From Steinernema hermaphroditum (taxonomy: Eukaryota; Nematoda; Chromadorea; Rhabditida; Steinernematidae), in the NCBI GenBank assembly GCA_030435675.1, contig CM059621.1, positions 5,332,001 through 5,396,000 of the forward strand: DNA of 64,000 bases, given 5' to 3'. The notes below the pieces were generated by a model. The model saw only the letters and a program-made list of their open reading frames with translations. It made no database searches and had not been told where the DNA came from. Position numbers and translations under genes: made by a program. This document shows positions 1 to 9,996 of this stretch, in pieces; within the stretch, counting starts at the first letter, position 1; each line of letters opens with the position of its first letter.

Positions 1-1241
1 GCCTGCATTTGGCATAAGTCCGTATGTATCTCTTGTGTCTGCTCTCCAACAAAATCGTTGATGTTGACAAATATTTCTGCTGACACAGCTTGTTCTATTT
101 CGCTTATGAGCTGCTCCCTGTCGACGAAGAATTTGTATGGAGGTCGAATTGCTGGCAGTCGCATTGTAATGTTGTCTAGTGGCGCCGTTATTGTATCTTC
201 GGCGGCACATATGCAGGCAACAGATGTTTCGGCGGGTGAGCAGTCACAGTGTGAGTCGACGGCGCAAGTGAGTTTTCTGGTATCGTCAGGTGTTGCACAT
301 TCGATTGGCGGCTTTCCGATGTGATCGATGATTGCTGTTTGGGAGCCGTCAGTGACGAATTGGGTGTTGAGCATTTGGGTTGGCGATAGGCCCAGGCTGG
401 TAACTGTGAGACGTGTCTTGGTGTCCTTGATATGGTATGGTCGATTTGGACGGAGTTGTAGTTCTCTTGTTACAGTCTTCTTGTTGCCGAAGTGTTCATA
501 ACGGTATTCGAGATTCACTCTTGTGTCCCAGGTTGAGCAGTCGAACATTGTGTAAATACGTTCGTTTTGCGGCACATAGTAGACGCGGTAGAATAGGCAT
601 CCGGAGCTGAAGAATAAGCAGTCGCAACCGGGTCCTCCACAGCTTGCCACACAGAAGGTTAATCCTGGGAATTCATTGCTCCTGTTGAGTTCCGGGAGCT
701 TCGTATTGGGATTCACATCTGCGCATTTTCCTTTGGTGCAAGAGCCCACATGAGGGCAGCGCTTTACAGCAGAGACGTGGCGGGCGACACTTCGGGTAAT
801 CAGTTGGATCTTCTTCTGGCAGACAAGTTGAATGTTCTTCCACGTAATAGTGACTTTTCCGACTTTGGATTTGTCATCATTCAGCAGGGACAGGCAGGCT
901 GTTCGTTGTATTGGGTTGATCTTCAGTACTTCCGACAGACGTGTTGTGCATGTGCTCATGTTTTTGTAGTCGGTGCACACATGTGATGTAGTCCATAGAA
1001 GGTTGACGTCTTGGCAGGGGGTCATTTCTGCTTGTGAAGTGTGTAGAAACAACGCCACCAGAAGTATTGTGGTTTGCAGTGCAGACGTTCGGAATACGGA
1101 TCTGTTGCTTGTAGCGCTTTGTAGGCTGTTGAGGCTTATAGCTTCAGCACCTATTTCGGGTATGTCGTCGTTGAGATCGTCTTCTTCGCGGAGATGTGGT
1201 GGTCCATAGCCAATGCATTGTCCGCATGTTGTCTGCAGCAC
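1..1241 (-). pseudogene. Envelope-like cysteine-rich region (phlebovirus G2-like type), separated from the upstream ORF by one stop and cut by the window edge
   Basis: The minus strand is open, in the same frame as the upstream ORF, from just after the TAG at 1242 to the window edge. It contains a hydrophobic segment near 1050-1090 and a dense cysteine region (including CGGPGCDC at about 625-650, CDCSPAE and CICAAE nearer the left edge). The cysteine spacing and the order after a BEL protease fit the glycoprotein G2-like envelopes of some nematode BEL elements. This assignment is by pattern only. I cannot say whether the TAG is a recent mutation, a readthrough site, or whether a separate start is used. 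The remainder of the gene lies off the left edge. Confidence 0.6.
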
Positions 1242-3974
1242 CTATTTCGTATGACACCTATGATAATGTTCTACGAGTGGTTTCGCTTCCTTCCATTTGT
1301 TTTCGGAGTTCTTTCGGAAGAGTGCCATACATCTCGCGATCAGAGTGAACCTGATGCATATCGCAATGATAATGTATAAGGTCACGCTGGCGATTAGGAG
1401 GGTTTGAAATGGCCAACAGTGAATGTTGACTATTCTCACCAGGCAGAAGAGACAGGTTATGGCTTCACAGTAATCCGTATTTTCACACGTTTGTTGGACG
1501 AATTCCTGGGTGCCATTCTCGGTTTGAAATTTGACGATGACTTCGAATGTATGAAGTGTGAGGTCAGGTGGTAGATAGACATATTCCTCTGCTTCGGGTT
1601 CTCGCCGAATCAAGCAGTGGTGATATGTACAAATTTCCATGATTGAGACATTTTTCTGTGAGAGTCGAAGATGATCTGGGTAGCATGTGACGTTGAGAAA
1701 TTCGTTGCTGATCTCAGTGTCATTGAAGGTGCGGAGAACCTTCTTATTTTCTTCTTCTTTTTCTGTCTTGACAGGACCGTGAAATTCATTCGTTCCAGCT
1801 CCTTCCATTTCCCAGTATTTTCGTAGGTCGTTGTCTTTTTCGACGACTGTATTGCACGCAACTTTGTCTAATTCGTTGGTTGATTGTTTTCCGGAGACGA
1901 GGTAGCCAAAGGTAGTTGCGATTGCTAGTAGTCCTGACGGGAGTCTGTATTTTGGCTTTGTGTCGTCGATGATAGACCAGATGTGATCGATTTCAAGTAG
2001 GAGTTGTGGTTGTATTTCCTCTGGTTTGTGAGAGTAGGGTCCAGTTATTGTGATCTTGTTATCTTCGAGGAACTTCTGATCCTTCGATTGGATAATCGCT
2101 TTGGGTACTGGCTGGAGCATTGTTTTGTGACAGATCGCTTTCACGGTGATCACATCGCCATGTTTGTTGAACAGGTTCAGTTTGGCGATCTTGCATTTTA
2201 ATGGCGACGATTCCGTTTGTCCAAAGGTTTGCAGTTGGATCGTCTTTTCTTCTTGGATAGGTAGGTCCATGGCCTTCGCTAAGTCTTCGCTGATGAATGA
2301 TGCTTGGGATCCAGTATCCAATATGTAATCGATTGGTTCGATTTTATCCTTGTTGCTATTATAAGTTCTTGCTGTTCCCAGTAGGAGGACATTTTGGTCC
2401 TTCTTCGCAGCGAGGATACTGGCTGTGGTTTTCTTTTGGGTTCCTTCTTCCTTTTCCTTAGGAGAGGGCTTCTGTTTGCAGAGGGCGGAGTGATGTCTGT
2501 CTCCACACCAATGACAGTCGTAGTGGCTAGTGCATTCGTCCATGGTGTGGTTGGTTTTTCCACATCTCATGCACAGTTTTCTAGCGGCAAACTGCTTACG
2601 ACGGGCTTCGGGAGTTGTGTACTTGGTACACCAGCTAGTTTTGTGTTCGTCGCTATCGCACATTTGGCAGGAACGCTTTTTTCGGGTTTGCTTGTTGTCG
2701 TTTGTCCAGGACGGATGATTTTTCTTCTTTTGTGGATTTTCTTGTTGACCTTTTTTGTCCGCTTCGGGTTTGTCTTTCTTCCTCTTAGGTAGTCGGTCTT
2801 CGACTTCTTTTTCTTCTTCCAGTTTGATCCTCAGTTCTTCCATTAGTTCACTGAGGGTCTGGAGTTTTCCGCGATGTTCTTCTCGAATGATGTGGCGCTG
2901 GGTGCCCAGTGAAAATTTCTTGCGGATTATGTCCATTATTGTTGGACCCATCGTAAATCCCTGTTGGTGTAGTTGATCGGTTATTGCGGTGATTTGGTCG
3001 AGCAGGTTAAGGTAGCTGTCTGCTGAGGGTTCATCGGCTTTGATATCTTCCAGTTTCTTGTGTAGGCGCCGGATGATGTCCTTCTTGTTGCCGAATCGTT
3101 CTTTGAGACGTTGGACTAGCAGTTGGTAGTCGGTAGGTGCGCCTTGATATGCGGCTCCGAGGTGCTTTGCCTTGTCCGTTAAACATCCTTTGAGGTAGTA
3201 GAATTTTGTGAAGTCGTTGAGGTATGGGTTCTTGTCGACCAACGTTTCAAATGCATACCAGAACTGTGAGAAGTTCCATGGATCTCCATTGAAGTTTTGA
3301 AGTGAGATTGGTTTTAGTGGTCCTCCATTGTAGTGTGGATTGAAGCCGTTGAAGGTAGGTTGTTGTCCGAATGCGGTTGGCGGGTAGATAGGCTGTCCAG
3401 TTGCAGCCATAGGTGACATAGGAAACTGTTGTGGAGTAGAGTCGCGAATAGTGTGATAGACGGGAGAGTGAGGTGGGTGAAGTGGCAGGTTACTAGGCGG
3501 CTGAGGAATTTCTTGACCATTGTCTGGATTTGATCCTAGGTTTCCTTGTCGTTTTTCCATTTGTTTGAAAGTTTCCAGATGATGTTGATAAGCTGGTAAT
3601 TTTTCTTGAGAATCCAGCTCCTGTAGACGCTGTTCATATTTGCCGTTTAGCTTCTTCAGATTCTCGATTGTCGTTTCCACATCGTTTCGGTATAAGGCGA
3701 TGCTGTCCGTCTCCTTCGAAGCTTCAGGGGGATCCAGTTCAGCAAATTTGTCGTTTAGCTGGTCGATGCGTTCTTCCAGCTCTTCTATTTTTTGGTCGAT
3801 TTCGTTGATGTCTTGGCGAAACTCCATTCGTTTGTTGCGGATGTATTCGCGTAGTGGAGCAAATTCTCCAGGGAAGGATAGGGGGAGATTAACTTTTCCT
3901 TGCCATTTCTTCCTTTCGATGTTGATCGTGTTGATCAGGTTGGTGATGGCGCGCTTCTCATTAGTAAGGGCCAT
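1242..3974 (-). CDS. Retroelement Gag-protease polyprotein fused in frame to the N-terminal part of an envelope-like protein (pol core missing)
   Basis: The ORF encodes 910 residues. Residues about 50-130 are a charged coiled coil, 150-215 are proline-rich, and about 225-370 are a gag domain of the DUF1759 type. Three CCHC knuckles lie at about 435-500 (for example CMRCGKTNHTMDEC), and a retropepsin with DTGSQ sits near 550. After a short stretch resembling the linker that normally precedes reverse transcriptase (KYWEMEG, near 720), the reading frame passes within about 45 residues into a sequence with N-glycosylation sites, paired cysteines and a strong hydrophobic segment (near 860-885). 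I read that as the start of the envelope-like protein. The junction maps to roughly 1690-1740. The whole RT-RNase H-integrase block is absent without loss of frame. The ORF ends at a TAG at 1242, after which the same frame stays open. Confidence 0.85.
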   Translation of the reverse strand: MALTNEKRAITNLINTINIERKKWQGKVNLPLSFPGEFAPLREYIRNKRMEFRQDINEIDQKIEELEERIDQLNDKFAELDPPEASKETDSIALYRNDVETTIENLKKLNGKYEQRLQELDSQEKLPAYQHHLETFKQMEKRQGNLGSNPDNGQEIPQPPSNLPLHPPHSPVYHTIRDSTPQQFPMSPMAATGQPIYPPTAFGQQPTFNGFNPHYNGGPLKPISLQNFNGDPWNFSQFWYAFETLVDKNPYLNDFTKFYYLKGCLTDKAKHLGAAYQGAPTDYQLLVQRLKERFGNKKDIIRRLHKKLEDIKADEPSADSYLNLLDQITAITDQLHQQGFTMGPTIMDIIRKKFSLGTQRHIIREEHRGKLQTLSELMEELRIKLEEEKEVEDRLPKRKKDKPEADKKGQQENPQKKKNHPSWTNDNKQTRKKRSCQMCDSDEHKTSWCTKYTTPEARRKQFAARKLCMRCGKTNHTMDECTSHYDCHWCGDRHHSALCKQKPSPKEKEEGTQKKTTASILAAKKDQNVLLLGTARTYNSNKDKIEPIDYILDTGSQASFISEDLAKAMDLPIQEEKTIQLQTFGQTESSPLKCKIAKLNLFNKHGDVITVKAICHKTMLQPVPKAIIQSKDQKFLEDNKITITGPYSHKPEEIQPQLLLEIDHIWSIIDDTKPKYRLPSGLLAIATTFGYLVSGKQSTNELDKVACNTVVEKDNDLRKYWEMEGAGTNEFHGPVKTEKEEENKKVLRTFNDTEISNEFLNVTCYPDHLRLSQKNVSIMEICTYHHCLIRREPEAEEYVYLPPDLTLHTFEVIVKFQTENGTQEFVQQTCENTDYCEAITCLFCLVRIVNIHCWPFQTLLIASVTLYIIIAICIRFTLIARCMALFRKNSENKWKEAKPLVEHYHRCHTK

Positions 3975-4340
3975 CTTGAGCCTCCTGACTACGACTCGTC
4001 CTTGTCAGGAGGTGGCGTTCTTCTGGTAGTTCCTTGCTGTCCTTGTCGTCGATGGTTGAAGGGCTAGGTCGCTGGCTTCGTCTTCGTCTGACTGGTGATG
4101 GAAGCAGGGACTGATGTAGAAGAGTAGGTTGGAGAGAGCTTTGAGGGAATACGACCGCTCAGGAGCTCGTTTGAATAGACGAGTAAGTAGCTTTCGGCGT
4201 CGCTTGTTCGTTGCGATAGGCTGATGACGCAAGACGATTGTAAAGTAGCGGCTCGTCTGCGTCAGGTGGATGTCTGGCGCGTAAGCTCTTGTTGCTCACA
4301 GTGAGTGATGGCTTGCGCGTTAATCGGTTCCGGAAGTGGA

Positions 4341-4552
4341 TTTCGTAATGTTGCGATGAATGTGATGGCACAGTTGGCCGTCTTCTTCGAGTTCCGATGT
4401 TTCGAAGAATTGCAGTGTAATTTTCCTGCTTGTTGGGCCGGGGCGATTTCGTAATGTTGCGATGAATGTGATGGCACAGTTGGCCGTCTTCTTCGAGTTC
4501 CGATGTTTCGAAGAATTGCAGTGTAATTTTCCTGCTTGTTGGGCCGGGGCGA
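4341..4552. repeat. Two tandem copies of a 106-bp unit in the retroelement leader
   Basis: The 106-bp unit starting TTTCGTAATGTTGCG occurs at 4341-4446 and 4447-4552, essentially identical, with a few bases of a third copy. It lies between primer site and gag start, in the untranslated leader. Confidence 0.9.
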
Positions 4553-4614
4553 TTTCGTAACTTGGGTTACTGTAGTTTGGGATTTGTCGGATAGAATTTT
4601 TCCAGTAGCGTCGG

Positions 4615-4853
4615 TTTATCCAATCGGAAGTAGCTTCGAAGATTGGATCCGGAGGAGTCGGTTCTCGAATCGGACGTAGATTAGGGGATTCGATCCGTAG
4701 AGGTTGGTTTATCCAATCAGGAATAGTTTCGAGGATTGGATCCGGAGGAGTCGGTTCTCGAATCGGACGTAGAGTAGGGGATTCGATCCGTAGAGGTTGG
4801 TTTATCCAATCAGGAATAGTTTCGAGGATTGGATCCGGAGGAGTCGGTTCTGG
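4615..4853. repeat. 93-bp tandem repeat, about 2.6 copies, in the retroelement leader
   Basis: Units start with TTTATCCAATC at 4615, 4708 and 4801 and share TTGGATCCGGAGGAGTCGG. The first copy is slightly diverged, the others nearly identical. A second, unrelated tandem array beside the 106-bp one suggests repeat turnover in the leader. Confidence 0.9.
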
Positions 4854-4939
4854 GAGGACGGGAGTAAGTGGGGTCGTGTCTGCTGAGGTCGTTGGGTTGG
4901 TCTGCCACGCGGAACTTTTCTTTTGGCCTTATTTAGTTT

Positions 4940-4952
4940 GGCCGATGCACCA
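4940..4952 (-). other. Primer binding site complementary to tRNA-Gly(GCC)
   Basis: The minus strand reads TGGTGCATCGGCC immediately after the LTR end, with no spacer. This is complementary over 13 nt to the CCA-bearing 3' end of animal tRNA-Gly(GCC), whose acceptor end is GGCCGATGCA plus CCA. Position and match together make this a convincing minus-strand primer site. Confidence 0.8.
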
Positions 4953-5146
4953 TGTAGAAATTCAGTGACTGAGAAGCTCAATAGAGCACGACCCTGTGAG
5001 TATGTGGGGGACTCGGAGACAGCAGACTCAATAAACCACTTTACTCTAAAGTCACACAACAGAAGACTGGCGGGCAGATCCGCCAAATTATTACACAGTC
5101 TGGAAGAAAGGGGGGCGGGATGCGGATTTCGTCGTATTCACGACAG

Positions 5147-5152
5147 TTTATT
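5147..5152 (-). promoter_or_regulatory. LTR polyadenylation signal
   Basis: AATAAA on the minus strand, downstream of the TATA box within the same LTR, as expected for the R region. Confidence 0.5.
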
Positions 5153-5182
5153 CGTAACTGATGATGATGCGTAATCGCGCGA

Positions 5183-5189
5183 TTATATA
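5183..5189 (-). promoter_or_regulatory. TATA box of the LTR promoter
   Basis: The minus strand reads TATATAA in the U3 part of the LTR, about 30 nt upstream of an AATAAA signal. It is the only strong TATA-like site in the LTR and lies about 200 nt into it. Confidence 0.6.
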
Positions 5190-5392
5190 GCACAAAACAG
5201 ACATATGAGAAGTGTGACCCAGACAACAGACGTTTCCAGAAGATATTATCGCCTTCGTCGGCTTAACCTATGAGACAAAAAAGTCATGATGAGGCACGAT
5301 TCGTGACACTATATGCGTCGATTATCGAAAGCTAGCTGTGCACGTTGAACAAGCCAACAAGCGTAGTGTGGGGTTGACTGTACTCAACAACA

Positions 5393-6067
5393 AGCCAATC
5401 GATTTCACCTACAGAGTAAACATTACGAAAATAGAAGATATTCACGGGATACGTTTTTAACCGACACGATCCTCACTCGTGTCGCGGTGGCGAGCGGTCG
5501 GTCTCTGGGCGTCTGGCTGGTCAGACGGCAAACCATATGGCACTGAGAAATGGCCTCTTCCCATGTTTGAACTGAACAACCGAATATAAACAGGTCCTTC
5601 TTCTCTACCTAACATTATAACATTTTTTCCGAGTTGTTCAAAAATATAACACTGGAAATATACATAGGCTATGTTGTGAGGTATACGGAACACGGAATTA
5701 CGGCTGACTAACCTCACTAATTAATTTTGCTTGTTTTCTTCGAGTACATAAGCGGCTTGTTAACAATGAGCATTGTTCCGTTTAACAACGATCTTCGAAT
5801 TTGACCTTACCATTGGGTGGACTTGACTTGTTTTTAACATGAACGCGTTGTGACCCACTGCGCTGTACTACCGTTTGTTATCAATTTGGCTTGAAACTTA
5901 ACGTGCTTAATGACGAATTTTTTCTATCTTATAAAGTCAGTTCCCAGCAATGCGAACTTTCTGTGGGTTAAAAAATAAGGAGCGGATTAACCCCTCCGCC
6001 ATTCTGACTTAAAAACAATTTGTTATGTTGTAGTTGTTAGCACTCACTGTGAACCAATCTGTCAGAA
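5393..6067. other. Intergenic region between LTR and srt gene
   Basis: No coding sequence is supported here. It is the AT-rich upstream flank of the srt gene that begins at 6068. Confidence 0.5.
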
Positions 6068-8687
6068 ATGGAAACGTTCTTCGTCAATCGAGCGGAATAC
6101 GATCGCCTCTATAACTGCACGGGAATCGACGCTTCCAGCGTCGGTATCGCAAACCTACCGCTTGGATTAACGTACATGATATTCGGTGTTTTGCTTGAGG
6201 TATGCTTGGCTAAGGATGTCATGTATAACATCGACATTTTGAGATCCTCTATCTGCCATGCATGGTTGTTCTGTGGTCACCATCAATTCGGCAGAACTCA
6301 TGCCACAAGATAATGTTCCTTCTCGGCTTCTTCGACATGTGCACAATCTTTTTCAACAGCATCGTCACCGGATACCTCACCATCGAAGGAGCTGTCTTCT
6401 GTACGCATCCGACGTTCATCTACATTGCTGGCTCCTTGGCTCTAGGTAACCTCCTCTAGGTGACCTATTTTTCATATGGCTATGCGGGGTTCCATTGTTC
6501 AAGCAGCTTACCTCCCAATCTTATTGTGAAGCTGCGTAATGTAATGTTCCATTTAGGGCTGTGGTGCTGTACGTGTGTAGCGAGCGTCAGTCTCGGAATC
6601 AATCGCTCGATCGATCTGTGGTTCCCTCAGTTCATGAAAAAGGTGTTCGACGGGAAGCGTATGTACGTATGGTATTGTGCGCCCTTCATATACGGTGGCC
6701 TGTTTACCTGGTACACTCGACCAATAACCTATTCTTCATATGCTTATGCGTGGTTCTTTGATCCGTACTACGGTATCGATGGATTGGATTACGATCGCAC
6801 TGAGGTAATTTGTTTCTTGTGCACCCTTTTCATAACGATTTTAGTACGCAAACATCTATCATTCGGGGCATAATACTACCACCGTTGTGACGATCTGCTC
6901 ACTGTATGTGTTTCTCTCCATTTCGGTTTGGTGGAAATGTCGAAAATCGCACTTCCATACCCAGACCGTAAGCCTGCTGCAGAAACAGGTTTGACAGTGT
7001 GTAGGACGAGCAGATCAGCATGCATTTTAGCTGATTTTCCAATCATGCATGATGTGCATGTTCATTTTGGTGGCCGACTTCATTTACGTCTACATGCAGT
7101 ACCTTCCAACGCCGACCTGGTTGATTGTCGTGGGCCAGAGTACCTGGATTTGTTGTCATGGTAAGTGGAATATTTTGAAGTACAGACTGAAGGTGGGTGG
7201 TTTTTAAGTGTATCAAACCAAAAAAAATAGTGTATGAAATCAAAACAATGGCATGGAAAATATGTTTACACCGCATTATGTTTTGGCTTTGTACATCACT
7301 TAGGCCTGTTCAGTTGCCGGATGATGGGCGTATTTGAACATGTATTTGAAGACGTATGTGAACACCAGTGGGATACATTGACCATTAACGAGCGACGGCC
7401 GACAGACTAAACATTTGAAAAGATATCGCCGATTCAGATGCCGCCTCAGCTTCAAGTCACTAATCTAGTGCTCGGTCTTCCTGTAACAAACGGTCCTTCC
7501 CGGCAATCGTTCCCTTCTGTTACGCAACTGATATTCAATGCGAAAAAGGCCGCCAAAAGTAATGATGGCGTCCCGCGAAGCCGAAGAAGCGTTGCAACTC
7601 CGAAGTCCGAAGCGTCGCCAGCGGCTCCGCTGATGGTTCCCACTTCACTCGCTGCAACGTCGCGCCTTCATCGAAATCAGCTCTTCGCCTGCTCCATTCA
7701 GGGAAGCTGCCGAAGATAGTCCGCAACACAGACGTCTGCGTTGCCAACCAAGACGGAATCCTGTTCCGCCCGCTGTGCCCTAGGACCGCTGATCGTTCTG
7801 CTCGGATACCGTCTTCGGCCGAAGCCAGAAAAAGATCAACATCAACCGTGTGATTTGTGTCTTTCTTGTGCATATTTAAGACTCGGTAAAGTCCACAACA
7901 GTGCAACTGCCAAGAAATGGCGCGGATCTTCTTCCTATCAACACATAACGATACCGTAATCGTCGTCGCTATTCTTCTTTTTTTTGACACAAAGCACGAT
8001 ATCCAAAAGTGGCTGTTTTTATAAAAGCTACATGAGACCACCACATCACATACGAACTCTACTGGCTCCGGAAGCAGTAGAGTTGACATGATCTGCCCAT
8101 TCAAAGATCGATTTATACATTTATACATCCTCGACGGAGCTGCGTCGGCTCTGATCGAATCATGCTCAGCTTGGCTTCACTCATGTGGCTGGGCTCCGGC
8201 TCTAAGTCAGTGTGCTTCATTGGGCACAAAATTAACAAGCCGTTTAGATAACATAGAGATCACATTCAAAATCGTACTTCTAAAATAATTATACCGTAAC
8301 TTGAAATGACGTCGCATTGTGCAAGCAGTACTTTAAATCCAAATGCAATAGGATATTTTAAATAATGTGATTAAGTACGCCAGGAATTAAGAGTTATTCC
8401 CTGTGGGCGTCTGTGCAGTACCACCTTCGATAAACATCAAGGACGATACTGCGACGGCATCTTAAGCTAATTTATCTGTTCTAGGAGGTGCAGTTGCGGT
8501 CTACCTCCTATTCAACAGAACCATTCGTCATGGAGTGATAGAACTTATCTACCCGAAATATTTTGAACCCAGCATTTTCATCATGACAACTGCAGCCAAC
8601 TTCCCTCAGTCACAATCCTCTTCGCAACGCAGTGAAATATCTCACTTCTTTACTCACCAAGTTTCGGTGGGTCCAGAGTGTTCATGA
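6068..8687 (+). CDS. Srt-class serpentine chemoreceptor, six exons
   Basis: Predicted 352-residue seven-transmembrane receptor of the nematode Srt family (7TM_GPCR_Srt). Exons: 6068-6199, 6244-6445, 6557-6804, 6845-6988, 7031-7160 and 8485-8687. All junctions are GT-AG and keep frame; introns 1, 3 and 4 are only 40-44 nt, intron 5 is 1.3 kb. Srt landmarks are the N-terminal LYNCTG, LYLPCM at the start of exon 2, NSCHKIMF, a GAVFC segment, GINRSIDLW after TM3, YAWFFDPY before TM5, and FNRTIRHG in the last exon. These align segment by segment with the second srt gene at 52985-54172, which supports the distant last exon. Likely role: chemosensory receptor in ciliated neurons. The intron 5 interior (7161-8484) has no recognisable gene but carries a copy of a dispersed repeat near 7810. 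Confidence 0.85.
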
Positions 8688-9996
8688 TAAAGTGAATGGT
8701 CCTTTTTTGTTTTGATTTGGCTTATTTTCGATGATCTTGTCTAGCTTCTAATATCTTGCGATGTATATTTGTTCGTTAATGAAATCACCAGACATTGGCA
8801 GAAACGACAAAACCTACTCATTGTTTGCTGTTGTTCTGATGCGGGGTTGACATACGACACAAGACTCGACAAGACCTCTGCTCTACACTCACATAAATGG
8901 CTCAGTGATACACGCTATATGTATAAAGGGTGCCAAGAAAGCTGCATAGGGGAGTGAGCTGTCTAGACTGTGTGGCAATGAGTCTGTTCCGCCTATTGCG
9001 TTTTCTATTGCATACCTTTTAAAGCCGAACGTCCAAAATTACAGAGGGGATTCACTAAACTAATACTACAGTGTTGCCTTATGTAAGGATGAGAGGCTGC
9101 TCACCGCGTGATCGACGAACTCAAGAACGCCATGGACACCTCTTGGTAAGTACACAGCAACTAGATGTCGAGGGCGAAATCTCAGCGAACGGGTAGGCTG
9201 TAAGGTGAAAGGCACACGCCCGTGTCGCCCACGGAGCTGCCGATAATGCGTCCCTCATGGGATCGCCGCGTTCTACTCTGATGTCACACCTTGTGCCGAA
9301 GACAGAAGAAGACCGGCGACTCCGGACTCCGGAGTGACAATATGGTTACCAAAAAAAGTATCGCAATAACATACATCACCAGAACGGAGATCATTCAAAT
9401 GACATGTGTTCGCAGACAGAGTGTGGGCAACTTCGCTGGGCAGCTTATGCAAAATTGTTGATCACAATTGTCGCCAGGATTACACGCTGACTGAGGAGAG
9501 AATCACAAAACAAGCGTGTATCTTTTTCACATCGTACTACGTCAGTTTCGTCGAAGACAACATGAGATGTATCGATAACATGCTTACATGTGATTTCATT
9601 GATGTGGCAGTTATTGGTCTTTGGGACGCAAAGCAACAAGTGAATAAAGAAGATTTAATCAACATTTCATTTCTTTTCATTCCAATGAAATTCTCCTCGC
9701 AACTCGGTCGAGCTAACTAAGTATTCGAACACCGCATTCACTCTTTGTGCGCAAAAGAATGCCTGAGTAGAGCCATGCAGTTGAATACACCAAGTACGGC
9801 TGTAGTGCTAATAACAAAAAAAAACATAGAAACCTCATCACACACTTGATATATTGTCAACAGCATAATCGCATGTACCGTAGACTGTTTTTGTTTTACA
9901 CGCGACTGTCAGATTAGCGTCGACGAGGTGGGAGAGTCGCAAAATGTATTCACGTGTATTTAACGTATATTTCCATGGCTTTTCCATCTATCCACT
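8688..9996. other. Intergenic, no supported gene
   Basis: A 104-codon open stretch at 9406-9720 has no family resemblance and no convincing splice context. A dispersed repeat core (GCCGAAGACAGAAGAAGACC) occurs near 9296. Confidence 0.45.

Larger units (their letters stand above)
1..5392 (-). mobile_element. BEL/Pao-type LTR retroelement with envelope-like region, 5' part; internally deleted and cut by the window edge
   Basis: Read on the minus strand the order is LTR (5392-4953), tRNA primer site, about 965 nt leader with tandem repeats, a gag-protease ORF, then an envelope-like cysteine-rich region running off the left edge. Three CCHC knuckles followed by a DTGSQ aspartic protease site, with an upstream coiled coil and a gag domain of the DUF1759 type, are characteristic of BEL/Pao elements. 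Some nematode BEL elements are known to carry a phlebovirus G2-like envelope, and the left part fits that. No reverse transcriptase, RNase H or integrase coding is seen between protease and envelope, so this copy cannot supply its own replication enzymes. The 3' LTR and target-site duplication lie outside the window. Confidence 0.88.
4953..5392 (-). repeat. 5' long terminal repeat of the BEL/Pao element
   Basis: On the minus strand the segment starts TGTTGTTGAG and ends CTACA, directly abutting a tRNA primer site, which fixes the 3' boundary at 4953. The 5' boundary at 5392 is the best TG start but is inferred, because the second LTR is not in the window. It holds a TATA box and an AATAAA polyadenylation signal in the order expected for U3-R. 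Confidence 0.72.

Noticed and set aside
4005..4477. Overlapping open frames in the retroelement leader
   Set aside because: They fall in tandem repeats between primer site and gag start and have no retroelement domain.
9406..9720. 104-codon open frame upstream of the sulfotransferase
   Set aside because: No recognisable motif, and the sulfotransferase already has a complete N-terminal signal anchor exon.
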